Shown here in pieces: positions 35,141 to 43,986 of a stretch of 64,000 bases of DNA (positions are counted from its first letter, which is position 1; each line of letters opens with the position of its first letter). The notes beneath the pieces are model-generated. The model was not told where the DNA came from and did no database searches. It worked only from the letters and a program-made list of their open reading frames with translations. The DNA comes from Streptomyces sp. NBC_01351 (lineage in GTDB: Bacteria > Actinomycetota > Actinomycetes > Streptomycetales > Streptomycetaceae). The position numbers and the translations under genes were made by a program. The stretch spans positions 4,274,501 through 4,338,500 of the forward strand of contig NZ_CP108356.1 in the NCBI RefSeq assembly GCF_036237315.1, in the 5' to 3' direction.

Positions 35141-36148
35141 TCAGGCGCCAACAGCCTGCCCCGCGTGGCTGACGGCCGCCCGCCCGGGCCCGTCGGCGCG
35201 CCGGTAGCGCCGGGCGGCAACTCCCCAGCACGCGCCGAACAGGAGCCAGTACGGGGACCACAGCAGGAGGTCCCACCAGGCCTGCTCGCGGGCGAAGGTG
35301 GCGTACTCAGCGGGTACGGAAGCCCGGCCCGAGAACACGAGCAGGTCACCGGCGAAGCCGTAGCCGAGGAGGCCGACCGCGCGGGCGGCCATGAAGGCGC
35401 AGCCCGCCCACGCGCCGACCAGCAGCACCCGGCGGCGCAGCCGCCCGTGCGGGCCGAAGTGGCCGGCGAGGTGGAGGGCGGCCGCCATGCCCAGGACGGC
35501 CAGGGCCACCGAGAGCCAGTGACCGGCCACCATGCCGTCGGTGCGGGCCAGCAGATCCTCCCGCAGGGTCGGCGGCAAGGGGGTCTCGCGGGCCAGGAAG
35601 GCGCCGCCCAAGGCCCAGTTGAGCTTCATCAGCCCGTACGCCAGCGCGCAGCCGAATGCCCCGTATGCCCCGTACGCCGCGTACGCCGCCCATGGGCGAA
35701 CCCGTGCCGGGCCGCGCGTGCGGGCGGCGTACGACACCGTCACCACGCACCACGCCGCGAGCTGCACCCCGCTCATCGCCCAGTCCGACAGCGACATCCC
35801 GGGGCCCCCGCGCGCCACGGTGACCACGGCCCCCGCCAGCTGCATCACCACCGCGAGCGCGAGCGCCCCCAGCAGCAACCAGCGCGGTATCCGAGCCCCC
35901 CAGCGGGCGACGGCCGCCCACGCCACCGCCGCCGCGCCCACCCCCAGCGCCGCGTTGCCCGCCTGAGCCAGGGCGGGATGCTCGAAGCGGGCCTGTACCT
36001 CCGGCGGCGCCGGGCTGCCCGGCATGCCGATCTCCCCGCGCAGCGCCATGTACACCTTCAGCCCCGCGTAGACGAGCATCCCGCCCGCCGCCAGCCAGCC
36101 GGCCACCCGCACCCCGCGCCCCGGGGGCACGTACCCCTCAATGCTCAT
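35141..36148 (-). CDS. Multi-pass membrane protein, 335 aa
   Basis: An integral membrane protein with about eight hydrophobic helices (for example VAGWLAAGGMLVYAGLKVY, WLLLGALALAVVMQLAGAVV, HWLSVALAVLGMAAALHLAG and WWDLLLWSPYWLLFGACWGV). No catalytic or transport motif is recognisable. The C-terminal tail RRYRRADGPGRAAVSHAG is positively charged. Its stop lies 15 bases from the convergent TIGR04222-like gene. Confidence 0.75.
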   Translation of the reverse strand: MSIEGYVPPGRGVRVAGWLAAGGMLVYAGLKVYMALRGEIGMPGSPAPPEVQARFEHPALAQAGNAALGVGAAAVAWAAVARWGARIPRWLLLGALALAVVMQLAGAVVTVARGGPGMSLSDWAMSGVQLAAWCVVTVSYAARTRGPARVRPWAAYAAYGAYGAFGCALAYGLMKLNWALGGAFLARETPLPPTLREDLLARTDGMVAGHWLSVALAVLGMAAALHLAGHFGPHGRLRRRVLLVGAWAGCAFMAARAVGLLGYGFAGDLLVFSGRASVPAEYATFAREQAWWDLLLWSPYWLLFGACWGVAARRYRRADGPGRAAVSHAGQAVGA

Positions 36149-36434
36149 GTGCCCATGCTGGCCGCCGCCCCCGCCGCCCCGCGTCCTGCTCCGGGAGCAT
36201 CCGTTTCCCCCGTGCGGGGGAGGCGTGCGGGACGGAGCGGCAGCCAGTCTGACGGGGCATCACGCGAGGGTGACGGTGAACGCGCAGGTCGGCGGGGTGT
36301 GTACGCCGGTTGCGCGGCGTGTCAGGGGAGCGGTAACCGGGCTTCCGGTTGCGGGGGGTGACGGGTGGCCCCTACGTGGAGCGGGACACGTCCCATGTCA
36401 CCCACCGCTGCCGTCTCTGGACAGGAGAGATCCG

Positions 36435-37274
36435 TTGCGCCGCTTCACCCGCTACACCGTCCCCGCCGCCCTCTGCGTGACCCTGCTGGCCGCGTCCCCC
36501 GGCCTCGCGGGCGCCGCGAACGCCCCCGAGCGGCCTCCCGTCGCCGTTGCGGGGAAGGCGATCCCCGGTACCGAGGCGCTGCTCGCGCAGGTGCAGTCGC
36601 TGGGGGCCGTCGGGGGGCTGCTGAAACCCGTCACCGATCTGCTTTCGGCCGTGCTGAAGTCGCCTGACGGGAAGATCCCGGAGGCGGATCTGGCCGCGCT
36701 GAAGGAGAAGATCGACACGGCTCTGGCCGACGTGAAGAAGACCCTCCCGCCCGCGCCGGCCCTGCCCGTGCCCGTACCCGAGGCGCCGGTCAAGCCGCCG
36801 GTGGACCTGCCGGCACCGGTCCCGGAGCTGCCCGTGGAGCCGCCGAAGCTGCCGGTGGAGGCGCCGAAGCTGCCGGTCGAGGCGCCGAAGCTGCCGGTCG
36901 AGGCCCCGAAGCTCCCGGTGGAGGCGCCCAAGCTCCCCGTCGGCGCACCGAAGTTGCCCATCGCCACCCAGGCCGACGCCAAGGCCAACACCCAGGCCAG
37001 CATGCAGGCCAACACCAAGGCCGCCGACGGACCCCTGGACCTCGTCACCGGCGCCCTCGACAAGCTCAAGGCCTCCGTCGACGCGCTCACCAAGACCGCC
37101 GGGCCCTGTGGTTGTTCGACGGACGCCAAGGACAAGGTCACCAGCGTCGTCACCGACCTGGTCGCCGCCCTCGTCGCGCTCCTCACCGGGGCCGGCCTGC
37201 CGGGTCTCCCCCCGCTCCCGGTCGACCCGCCGAAGCTGCCCGTCCCGGTCCCCGCGCCCCTGCCGGTGTCCTAG
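36435..37274 (+). CDS. Secreted protein with KLPVEAP repeats
   Basis: A 279-residue exported protein of unknown function. TTG start with AGGAGA 6 bases upstream; signal peptide LCVTLLAASPGLAGA. Residues ~105-175 are Pro/Val/Leu-rich with repeated (K)LPVEAP units that should form a stiff extended rod. On both sides are helical segments (ALKEKIDTALADVKKTL and LDLVTGALDKLKASVDALTKTAG). A CGC pair (GPCGCSTD) is near the C-terminus. The region 36149-36434 before it holds no other gene. Its last 92 bases overlap the convergent pseudogene. Confidence 0.78.
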   Translation: MRRFTRYTVPAALCVTLLAASPGLAGAANAPERPPVAVAGKAIPGTEALLAQVQSLGAVGGLLKPVTDLLSAVLKSPDGKIPEADLAALKEKIDTALADVKKTLPPAPALPVPVPEAPVKPPVDLPAPVPELPVEPPKLPVEAPKLPVEAPKLPVEAPKLPVEAPKLPVGAPKLPIATQADAKANTQASMQANTKAADGPLDLVTGALDKLKASVDALTKTAGPCGCSTDAKDKVTSVVTDLVAALVALLTGAGLPGLPPLPVDPPKLPVPVPAPLPVS

Positions 37275-37782
37275 CGGCAGCGAGGGCCGCCTCCAGCCGC
37301 GCCACGTCCCCGGCGTCCTTCGGGCGCCGGGGACGGCCCGGCACCCACACCGGCATCATCCGCTTGATCTCGATCTGTGCCTCGGGCGAGACCACCGGGC
37401 ATTCCACCCCGCGCAGCCGGCCCGGCTCGGGGGAGGACAGCATCCCCTCCGGCCAGGCCGTCCCCGCCCACGGGCCGCCCGCCGCCACCACCCGGCCGTC
37501 CGCGTCCCGTGCGATCAGCGCGAAGCTCAGTTCCTCGCCGTCGCGTACCAGGTCCAGCTGCTGGGCGTCCGCGCGCAGGACCTCGTACCCGCGTGCAGTG
37601 AGGAGTCCGCTCAGCCGCTCCGCGTCCCGGGACCACGCGAACCAGTCGACGTCCCCGTGCGGGCGGGTGATCTCGCCGAGCCAGAAGTCCATCGCCCAGC
37701 CGCCCTACAGCCAGACCTCCACGCCGAGGGACACGACCTCGGCGATCATCGCCAATTGGCGTTGTTCCCGCGGCATGTTCAT
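37183..37782 (-). pseudogene. Nucleotidyltransferase (ANT(2'')-like) with in-frame amber stop
   Basis: Reading from the ATG at 37782, MNMPREQRQLAMIAEVV continues to GVEVWL, then a TAG at 37705-37707, then in the same frame GGWAMDFWLGEITRPHGDVDWF. The family (aminoglycoside 2''-adenylyltransferase-like) has Y, D or another residue then GGWA(L/M)D, and TAC to TAG is one base change. The remaining domain, with the RPHGDVD metal-binding motif and RPKDAGDVARL, is intact. Either the gene is inactivated or the base is an error; restart at the ATG at 37692 would lose the first strand and part of the active site. Confidence 0.75.
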
Positions 37783-37902
37783 GCCCGTACGGTACGTGCC
37801 CCCGCGTGCCCCCGCGCGACCGCGCGGACCCCCTTGACGGGCCCCCGTGCCGGGGGGACGCTCCCGGGTCTGGCATTCGTACGGTTGCAGCTGGGGGGCG
37901 CT

Positions 37903-39801
37903 ATGCCGGAGGAGCATGTCCAGTCGGCGGGGGAGTTGCGGGCGCGGCTCGCGGAGCGCGGGGCGCGGTGGTCGGTCTCGGAGCACCTGGCCGACGAGGA
38001 GCCCGTACCGAGGCCTTCGCTCGGTCTGGAGCCCGGGACGAACCTGACGCCCGCCGAGGCGGTGGGGGCCGTCGACCTGCGGGGGCTCATCGGGCACGAG
38101 AGCGGCAATCCGCACCTCACCCGGCGCCGTGCCGCACACGGGCTGCTGGCCGAGGGGACGAAGACCTTCACCGCCCGGCCCGCCGCCGTCGACTGGCGCC
38201 GCCGCTGGGGGTGGCCGTGGATCACCAAGGTCAAGGACCAGAACCCCTGCGGCTCCTGCTGGGCCTTCGGTGCCGCCGGCCTGGTGGAGTCCATGGCCCG
38301 CATCGAGCACGGCGTGTGGGCGGAGCGCTCCGAGGGGGATGTCCACGACGGGCTGCGGTTCACCTGTGGGCAGGGGTCCAATCCGGAGACGGCCCTCGAC
38401 TGGATCAAGACCAACGGCGGCCTCGCCGACCCGGATTGCTGGCCCTACAGCACCCCGCCCGCCGGTCTCCCCGCCTCCCGCCGCGACGCCTGGCGGGCCG
38501 AGTACACGCCCAGCTGGGACCGCTCGGGCCGCACGGTGCGGATCCCCGACTACGTCCGGCTCGGCGACGTGGAGCAGCAGAAGGTGTGGCTGGACACCGT
38601 CGGCCCGCTCACCGCCTGCTTCGACGTCTACGACGACTTCTTCGGGCTCGGGGCGGGGGTGTACCACCGTACGAGCGATCAACTGGCGGGCGGGCACTGT
38701 GTGTTGATCGTCGGGTACGACGACGCCGCCGGGTGCTGGCTCTTCAAGAACTCCTGGGGGACCGGCTACCACGTCGGCGGCTACGGCCGCATCGCCTACG
38801 GCGAGGTCAACATCGACTACTGGGCCAAGTGCGGCCTGCGCGGCACCAACATCGACCCCTGGAGCAAGCGCCGCCTGCACACAGGGAACGTCTACGAGAG
38901 CGGCAACGGCCGCGCCCACCGCAACTTCGAGCTGCTCGCGACCACCCCCGACGGCAGCGGCCGCCTCCAGCACTGGTGGCGCGAGGGCGACGCACCCTTC
39001 CCCTGGGCCCGCGGGGGAACCTTCGCGAACGACGCCTCCGGCCGGCCCGCCTTCACCGGCACCACCTACAACCGCAACATGGAGTCCCTGCACGTCACCA
39101 CCGGCGGCCGGCTGCGCCACTGGTACTACGAGCAGTCGGCCCGGGTCTGGCGCGACGGCGGCGCCTTCGGGCCGGGCGACGCGGCGGTCGGATCCACCCC
39201 GGCCTTCATCCAGAGCGACTACGGCAAGCCGGGCAACTTCGAGGTGGTCGTACGGACCGCCGACGGCCGCCTGAACCACTGGTGGCGGATCAACGGCGCC
39301 CCCTGGACCTGGAACGACGGCGGCCGTTTCGCCTCCGGCATCGCCCACTTCGGTCCCGCCCTCGTCCAGACCCGCAGCCGCCACCTCGACCTGGTCGCCG
39401 CCCGCACGGACGGCCGGATGCAGCTGTGGTGGCGCGACGACCCGAACGGCTTCGCCTGGCGCCCCGGGGAGGTCTTCGGCAGCGCGGCGCCGGCCACCTC
39501 CGCGCCCTGCCTGATCGAGGCCCAGTACGGGGCCGCCGACGAGGACACCGCCGGGAACTACGAGCTGTGCGTGGCCGTGGCCGGCGGCCGCGTCGAGCAC
39601 TGGTGGCGCGGGAACGCCGCCGGCTCCGCCTGGAGCCGCAGCGCCGTCTTCGGGCACGACGTCGGCTCGGTCACCGGGATGCTCCAGGGCAGCTTCGGGT
39701 TCAACCTGGAAGTGATCGTGCTGCGCACCGACCGCCGCCTCCAGCACTACTGGCGCGACGGCGCGGGCTGGCACGAGGGGTCGGTGATCGGCGCCGTCTG
39801 A
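37903..39801 (+). CDS. Papain-family (C1A) cysteine protease fused to six-repeat propeller-like domain
   Basis: A 632-residue protein. A ~95-residue N-terminal propeptide-like segment leads to PAAVDWRRRWG and the catalytic domain: oxyanion Gln in KDQNPCGSCWAFG, catalytic Cys119, His265 (LAGGHCVLIVGYDD) and Asn283 (KNSWGTGYHVGGYGRI). From about residue 330, six ~48-residue repeats each carry a GRLxHWWR-type strand followed by W...GGxFA, as in beta-propeller lectins of the PLL/fucose-lectin type. No signal peptide is evident. The next gene, 13 bases on, is a chagasin-like inhibitor of this protease class, which fits self-protection. Confidence 0.9.
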   Translation: MPEEHVQSAGELRARLAERGARWSVSEHLADEEPVPRPSLGLEPGTNLTPAEAVGAVDLRGLIGHESGNPHLTRRRAAHGLLAEGTKTFTARPAAVDWRRRWGWPWITKVKDQNPCGSCWAFGAAGLVESMARIEHGVWAERSEGDVHDGLRFTCGQGSNPETALDWIKTNGGLADPDCWPYSTPPAGLPASRRDAWRAEYTPSWDRSGRTVRIPDYVRLGDVEQQKVWLDTVGPLTACFDVYDDFFGLGAGVYHRTSDQLAGGHCVLIVGYDDAAGCWLFKNSWGTGYHVGGYGRIAYGEVNIDYWAKCGLRGTNIDPWSKRRLHTGNVYESGNGRAHRNFELLATTPDGSGRLQHWWREGDAPFPWARGGTFANDASGRPAFTGTTYNRNMESLHVTTGGRLRHWYYEQSARVWRDGGAFGPGDAAVGSTPAFIQSDYGKPGNFEVVVRTADGRLNHWWRINGAPWTWNDGGRFASGIAHFGPALVQTRSRHLDLVAARTDGRMQLWWRDDPNGFAWRPGEVFGSAAPATSAPCLIEAQYGAADEDTAGNYELCVAVAGGRVEHWWRGNAAGSAWSRSAVFGHDVGSVTGMLQGSFGFNLEVIVLRTDRRLQHYWRDGAGWHEGSVIGAV

Positions 39802-39814
39802 GAGGTCGTGGCGG

Positions 39815-40120
39815 GTGGAGGTGCGCGAGGTGGCCCTCGCCGCCGGTGAGTCGTACGAGCTGAGGCTCACCGGGCGCGGGGCGCGCGGGTACGTGTGGAT
39901 CTGGCAGGTGACCGGGGACGCGGACGCCGTCTCGGTGAGCGAGGCCGCGCCGGCCCCGGTCGAGGTGCTGCCCGGCGGCTCCCTGGAGCGGACGTACGTG
40001 GTCCACGGGCGCTGCCCGGGCGGGCGGGCCCGCATCCGCTTCGCGCAGGTGCGGCCGCCGTACCCGGAGGAGGCGCCGTACGACGAGTTCGTGCTGGAGG
40101 TGGAGGTCAGGGGCGGGTGA
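39815..40120 (+). CDS. Chagasin-like (I42) cysteine protease inhibitor
   Basis: A 101-residue beta-sandwich protein. GESYELRLTGRGARGYVWIWQVTG, then LPGGSLERTYVVHG and VRPPYPEEAPYDEFVLEVEV, follow the chagasin order of three inhibitory loops, with the middle GG loop and the RP loop preserved and the NPTTGY loop degenerate (RGARGY). Family members block papain-type proteases. Starting 13 bases after the papain-like gene and lacking a signal peptide, it probably guards the cell against that enzyme. GTG start with GAGAGG 9 bases upstream. Confidence 0.7.
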   Translation: MEVREVALAAGESYELRLTGRGARGYVWIWQVTGDADAVSVSEAAPAPVEVLPGGSLERTYVVHGRCPGGRARIRFAQVRPPYPEEAPYDEFVLEVEVRGG

Positions 40121-40252
40121 GGTGGGTGAGGTGACCGGCATGCATCACGGGGGGTTATCGATCGCTTCGATCTTCGTCGTGGTGCCGGGCGGGCGGTGCT
40201 CCTAGGTTCGGGGGAGAGCAACAGCCGTGAGCCGAACCCCGGAGGCCTCCCC

Positions 40253-40657
40253 ATGTCCGACCGCGAAGTCCGTTCCGTCCTCGCCGACTATTTCGACGGG
40301 CTCTACCACTGCGACACCGAGCTGCTGGCCCGGGTCTTCCACCCCGAGGCCGTCTACGCCACGGCCACCGAAGGGCCGCTGCTGCGGCTCGGGATGGACG
40401 AGTACCTGCCGATCGTCGCGCGCAGGGAGTCGCCCGCGACCCGGGGGGAGGTCCGGCGGGACCGGATCGTCTCGGTCGAGTTCGCGGGCCCGGTGACCGC
40501 GCTGGCCCGGGTGGAGTGCGCGATCGGGCCCCGCCGGTACACGGACCTGCTGACCCTGCTGCGGGTGGACGGCCGCTGGCAGATCATCGCGAAGGTGTTC
40601 CACTTCGAGACCGAGACCGAGAGCAGGACCGAGACCGGGACCGAGCACGAGGGCTGA
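40253..40657 (+). CDS. NTF2-like (lumazine-binding type) protein
   Basis: A 134-residue NTF2-fold protein: VRSVLADYFDGLYHCDTELLARVFHPEAVY is the usual first helix-strand of the nuclear transport factor 2-like family, with LLTLLRVDGRWQIIAKVFHFE at the end. It may be an enzyme or ligand binder; no catalytic residues can be assigned. A short C-terminal repeat tail of Glu/Thr (ETETESRTETGTE) overlaps the 3' end of the convergent DUF418 gene by 74 bases. The ATG at 40253 is the natural start (MSDREVRS). Confidence 0.83.
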   Translation: MSDREVRSVLADYFDGLYHCDTELLARVFHPEAVYATATEGPLLRLGMDEYLPIVARRESPATRGEVRRDRIVSVEFAGPVTALARVECAIGPRRYTDLLTLLRVDGRWQIIAKVFHFETETESRTETGTEHEG

Positions 40658-41825
40658 GCGCCCACTGCTGTACGGATTCCAGCGGGCCGCGCTCGAAGCG
40701 GCGCAGCCACAGCCCCGATGCGGCGGCCAGCGCGAGGGACACCGCCGCCCACAGGCCCATCACCCACCAGGGGCCGCTGCCGCCGAGACGGTCGGCAAGA
40801 CCCAGGCCGATGCCGTAGCAGAGCAGCATGCAGATCAGGTTCTGGGCGACGTAGCAGGACAGGGCGGTGCGCCCGACGGCCCCGAGGGCGGCGGCCCCGG
40901 GCACCGCGAAGCGGTCGAGGGCGATGCCGATCAGGCCGATGTACCCGACGGCGATCAGCGGGGCGGTGCCGTAGCGGCCCAGGAAGAAGAGGTCCGGGCC
41001 GCCGAGCGCCGCGGCGGCGCCGAGCGGCAGCCCGAGGCCGAGCCCCCAAGCGGCCATCCGGACGCGGACGCGCCGCCCGGCGGCGGTCGGGGTGAAGGCG
41101 CCGGCCCGGTGGAGGCGGACCCCGAGGAGGAAGAGGAAGACGAGCAGCCCGAAGGAGAAGACGGGCTCGATGCGCAGGGCGGCGACGTGGTCGAACCGGA
41201 AGGCGACCTGTTCGAGGTAGCTGCCGTCGGCGTAGAGGCGCACGGCCTCGGGAGCGGGGGCGGGGGCCGCGGAACCGGCATCCCCATCGGCCAGGGCCCC
41301 CAGTGTCACCAGCCCGACCAGCGCGAGGTGCACCCCCGCGGCCGTCCACATGGCCACCCGCCGCACCCGTTCGGAGCGGGCCAGCAGCCAGGCGACGAGG
41401 AGCGCGGTGACGGCGTACCCCATCAGCACGTCCCAGGCGAAGACGAGGAAGAAGTGGAGGGTCCCCTCCAGGAAGAGGAAGGCGGCCCTGCGCGGGTAGC
41501 GCCCCGGCCAGGCCAGGCCCCGGCGCGCGGCGGAGTCGTACTGGATGGCCAGGCCCACCCCGAAGAGGATCGTGAGCAGGGCCAGGAACTTTCCGTCGGC
41601 CAGGAAGCGGAACACGGCCTCCGCGATGGTGGCGGCGGAGGGGTCGGCGAGAGGGTCGGGTCCGCCGAGCCCGCCCTGGAGCACGCCCCACTCCGAGCCC
41701 GGGGAGGCGAAGATCCAGACGTTGGTCATGAGCGTGCCCAGGACGGCGGCGCCGCGCAGGACGTCGAGGAGCGGCAGCCGGGCGGCCGTCGTGCGGGCCG
41801 TGCCGGCGGTGAGTGTGTCGGCCAT
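40584..41825 (-). CDS. DUF418 membrane protein
   Basis: A 413-residue membrane protein of the DUF418 family, with the family start RLPLLDVLRGAAVLGTLMTNVW, the conserved FLFLEGTLHFFLVFAWDVLMGYAVTALLVAW and the late GPWWVMGLWAAVSLALAAASGLWLRRFERGPLE. About nine hydrophobic helices. Function of the family is unknown; acyltransferase-like relations have been suggested. A Ser/Arg-rich tail (RARSRSRSCSRSRSRS) arises where it overlaps the NTF2-like gene, and may be a read-through oddity. The ATG at 41825 is chosen; no strong ribosome site. Confidence 0.87.
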   Translation of the reverse strand: MADTLTAGTARTTAARLPLLDVLRGAAVLGTLMTNVWIFASPGSEWGVLQGGLGGPDPLADPSAATIAEAVFRFLADGKFLALLTILFGVGLAIQYDSAARRGLAWPGRYPRRAAFLFLEGTLHFFLVFAWDVLMGYAVTALLVAWLLARSERVRRVAMWTAAGVHLALVGLVTLGALADGDAGSAAPAPAPEAVRLYADGSYLEQVAFRFDHVAALRIEPVFSFGLLVFLFLLGVRLHRAGAFTPTAAGRRVRVRMAAWGLGLGLPLGAAAALGGPDLFFLGRYGTAPLIAVGYIGLIGIALDRFAVPGAAALGAVGRTALSCYVAQNLICMLLCYGIGLGLADRLGGSGPWWVMGLWAAVSLALAAASGLWLRRFERGPLESVQQWALSPRARSRSRSCSRSRSRSGTPSR

Positions 41826-41970
41826 GACTTCAGGGTCCCGGCGCGCGCGGCCCCGTACGTCCTGCCGGTGGACGAAGCGCCGGTACACCCTTCGATGCAG
41901 CGGTGAGCAGTCGGCGTCCACATCCCGGACGCCGCCCGGAGCGCGCCTCTGTTGTATCTAAGCTGTGCGC

Positions 41971-42621
41971 ATGTCAGCCGCCACCACCACGACCACCGCT
42001 GCCGAGCGCGTGTACCGGCACGTCAAGCAGGGCGTCCTCGACCGCCGCTACGAAGGCGGCACCCTCCTCACCGAGGGTGAACTCGCCGAGGCCGTGGGGG
42101 TGTCCCGTACGCCGGTCCGCGAGGCGCTGCTGCGCCTGGAGACCGAGGGACTGCTGAAGCTGTACCCGAAGAAGGGCGTGCTCGTCCTGCCCGTCTCCGC
42201 GCAAGAGATCAACGACGTGCTCGAAACCCGGCTGCTGGTCGAGGAGTTCACCGTGCGCAGGGCCGTCCCCGCGCCGCCGGGCCTGCTGGACCGGCTCGCC
42301 GAGCTGGTCGAGGAGCAGCGCCGGCACGCCGCCGAGGGCGACCTCCCCGCGATGATGGCCGCCGACCGGGCCTTCCACGCCGAGATCGTGCGCGCCACCG
42401 GCAACCAGATCCTGGGCCGCCTCTACGACCAACTCCGCGACCGGCAGCTGCGGATGGGCGTCGCGCTGCTGCACGCGCACCCCGACCGGCTGGAGCGGAC
42501 GCTGGCCGAGCACACCGAGATCCTGGACGCGCTGCGCGCCGGGGACGCGGACACGGCCGCGGCGGCCGTACGCGGGCACATCGGGCGGGTCGACGCGCTG
42601 GTGCGGGGGACGGGCCGGTGA
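41971..42621 (+). CDS. GntR-family (FadR subgroup) regulator
   Basis: A 216-residue repressor with an N-terminal winged HTH (ERVYRHVKQGVLDRRYEGGTLLTEGELAEAVGVSRTPVREALLRLETEGLL) and a C-terminal all-helical FCD ligand domain with metal-binding His/Asp positions (DRAFHAEIVRATGN, HTEILDALRAGD). A TAAGCT box 6 bases before the ATG suggests a leaderless transcript. It overlaps the following MFS gene by 4 bases (GTGA), so it very probably regulates that transporter and itself. Confidence 0.92.
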   Translation: MSAATTTTTAAERVYRHVKQGVLDRRYEGGTLLTEGELAEAVGVSRTPVREALLRLETEGLLKLYPKKGVLVLPVSAQEINDVLETRLLVEEFTVRRAVPAPPGLLDRLAELVEEQRRHAAEGDLPAMMAADRAFHAEIVRATGNQILGRLYDQLRDRQLRMGVALLHAHPDRLERTLAEHTEILDALRAGDADTAAAAVRGHIGRVDALVRGTGR

Positions 42622-43961
42622 GCTCCGCCCTCGTGGTCAAGGACCCTCCGGGCGGCAGGCGGGCCGTCGCCGTCTGGTGCATCGGCGTCGCCGTCTACTT
42701 CGTCGCGGTGATCTTCCGTACCAGCCTGGGCGTGGCCGGCCTCGAAGCGGCGGACCGCTTCCACGTCAACGCCTCCGCGCTCTCCACGTTCTCGCTGCTC
42801 CAGCTCCTCGTCTACGCGGGCATGCAGGTGCCCGTCGGCCTGATGGTGGACCGGCTCGGCACCAAGAAGGTGCTGACCCTGGGCGCGGTGCTGTTCACCG
42901 TCGGGCAGCTCGGCTTCGCGCTCTCGCCCTCGTACGGGATGGCGCTCGCCGCGCGGGCGCTGCTCGGCTGCGGCGACGCGCTGACCTTTATCTCGGTGCT
43001 GCGGCTCGGCACCCGGTGGTTCCCCGCCCGGCGCGGGCCGCTGATGGCGCAGCTCGCCGGCCTGGTCGGCATGGCGGGCAACCTCGTCTCCACCCTCGTC
43101 CTCGCGCCCGTCCTGCACGGGGTCGGCTGGACGGCGGCCTTCGCGGGGAGCGCGGTGGCGGGGCTGGTGGTCCTGGTGCCGCTGGTGCTGTTCCTGCGGG
43201 ACCACCCGGAGGGGCACGAGCCGCCGGCCGTCACCTCGCGGGGCGCGGGGGGCTTCGTACGCCGCCAGATCAAGGAGTCCTGGAGCGAGCCGGGCACCCG
43301 GCTCGGGCTGTGGGTGCACTTCACCACCCAGTTCCCGGCGATGGTCTTCCTGCTGCTGTGGGGCATGCCGTTCCTGGTCGAGGCGCAGGGGCTGTCGCGG
43401 ACCACCGCGGGCGGGCTCCTGACGCTGGTCGTCGCCTCGAACATGGCGCTCGGGCTGGTCTACGGCCAGATCATCGGCCGCCGCCAGTCCTCGCGGATCC
43501 CCCTCGCCCTGGGCACCGTCGGGCTCACCGCCCTGCTGTGGGGGTCCGTCCTGGCCTACCCGGGGGACCGGGCGCCGATGTGGCTGCTGATCGCGCTGTG
43601 CCTGGTGCTGGGCGGCTGCGGCCCGGCGTCGATGATCGGCTTCGACTTCGCCCGGCCGGCGAATCCGGCGGAGCGTCAGGGCACGGCCTCGGGAATCACC
43701 AACATGGGCGGTTTCCTCGCCTCGATGACGACGCTGCTGGCGGTGGGGATCCTGCTGGACGCCACCGGGGACGACTACCGGATCGCGTTCTCGACGGTGT
43801 TCGTACTGGAAGCGCTCGGCATCAGCCAGATCCTGCGGCTACGGGGGCGGGCGCTGGCCCGTGAGCGCGAGCGCGCCCGGGCGACGATCCCGGGGCAGGC
43901 CCCGGGACCCCGGGCGGTGGCGGCGGAAGCGGAGCCGGAGCCGGGGCGGGCGCTGGCCTGA
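42618..43961 (+). CDS. MFS transporter
   Basis: A 447-residue major facilitator permease with 12 predicted helices. The loop 2-3 motif is GLMVDRLGTKK and helix 4 has ARALLGCGDALTF. The second half begins near residue 222 with LGLWVHFTTQFPAMVFLLLWGMPF. Substrate unknown; the tight coupling to a FadR-type regulator suggests uptake or efflux of an organic acid (inference). The Ala/Glu-rich tail after residue 410 is cytoplasmic. Confidence 0.92.
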   Translation: MSSALVVKDPPGGRRAVAVWCIGVAVYFVAVIFRTSLGVAGLEAADRFHVNASALSTFSLLQLLVYAGMQVPVGLMVDRLGTKKVLTLGAVLFTVGQLGFALSPSYGMALAARALLGCGDALTFISVLRLGTRWFPARRGPLMAQLAGLVGMAGNLVSTLVLAPVLHGVGWTAAFAGSAVAGLVVLVPLVLFLRDHPEGHEPPAVTSRGAGGFVRRQIKESWSEPGTRLGLWVHFTTQFPAMVFLLLWGMPFLVEAQGLSRTTAGGLLTLVVASNMALGLVYGQIIGRRQSSRIPLALGTVGLTALLWGSVLAYPGDRAPMWLLIALCLVLGGCGPASMIGFDFARPANPAERQGTASGITNMGGFLASMTTLLAVGILLDATGDDYRIAFSTVFVLEALGISQILRLRGRALARERERARATIPGQAPGPRAVAAEAEPEPGRALA

Positions 43962-43986
43962 GGGGGCGGGCTGGGCTGGCCTGCCG

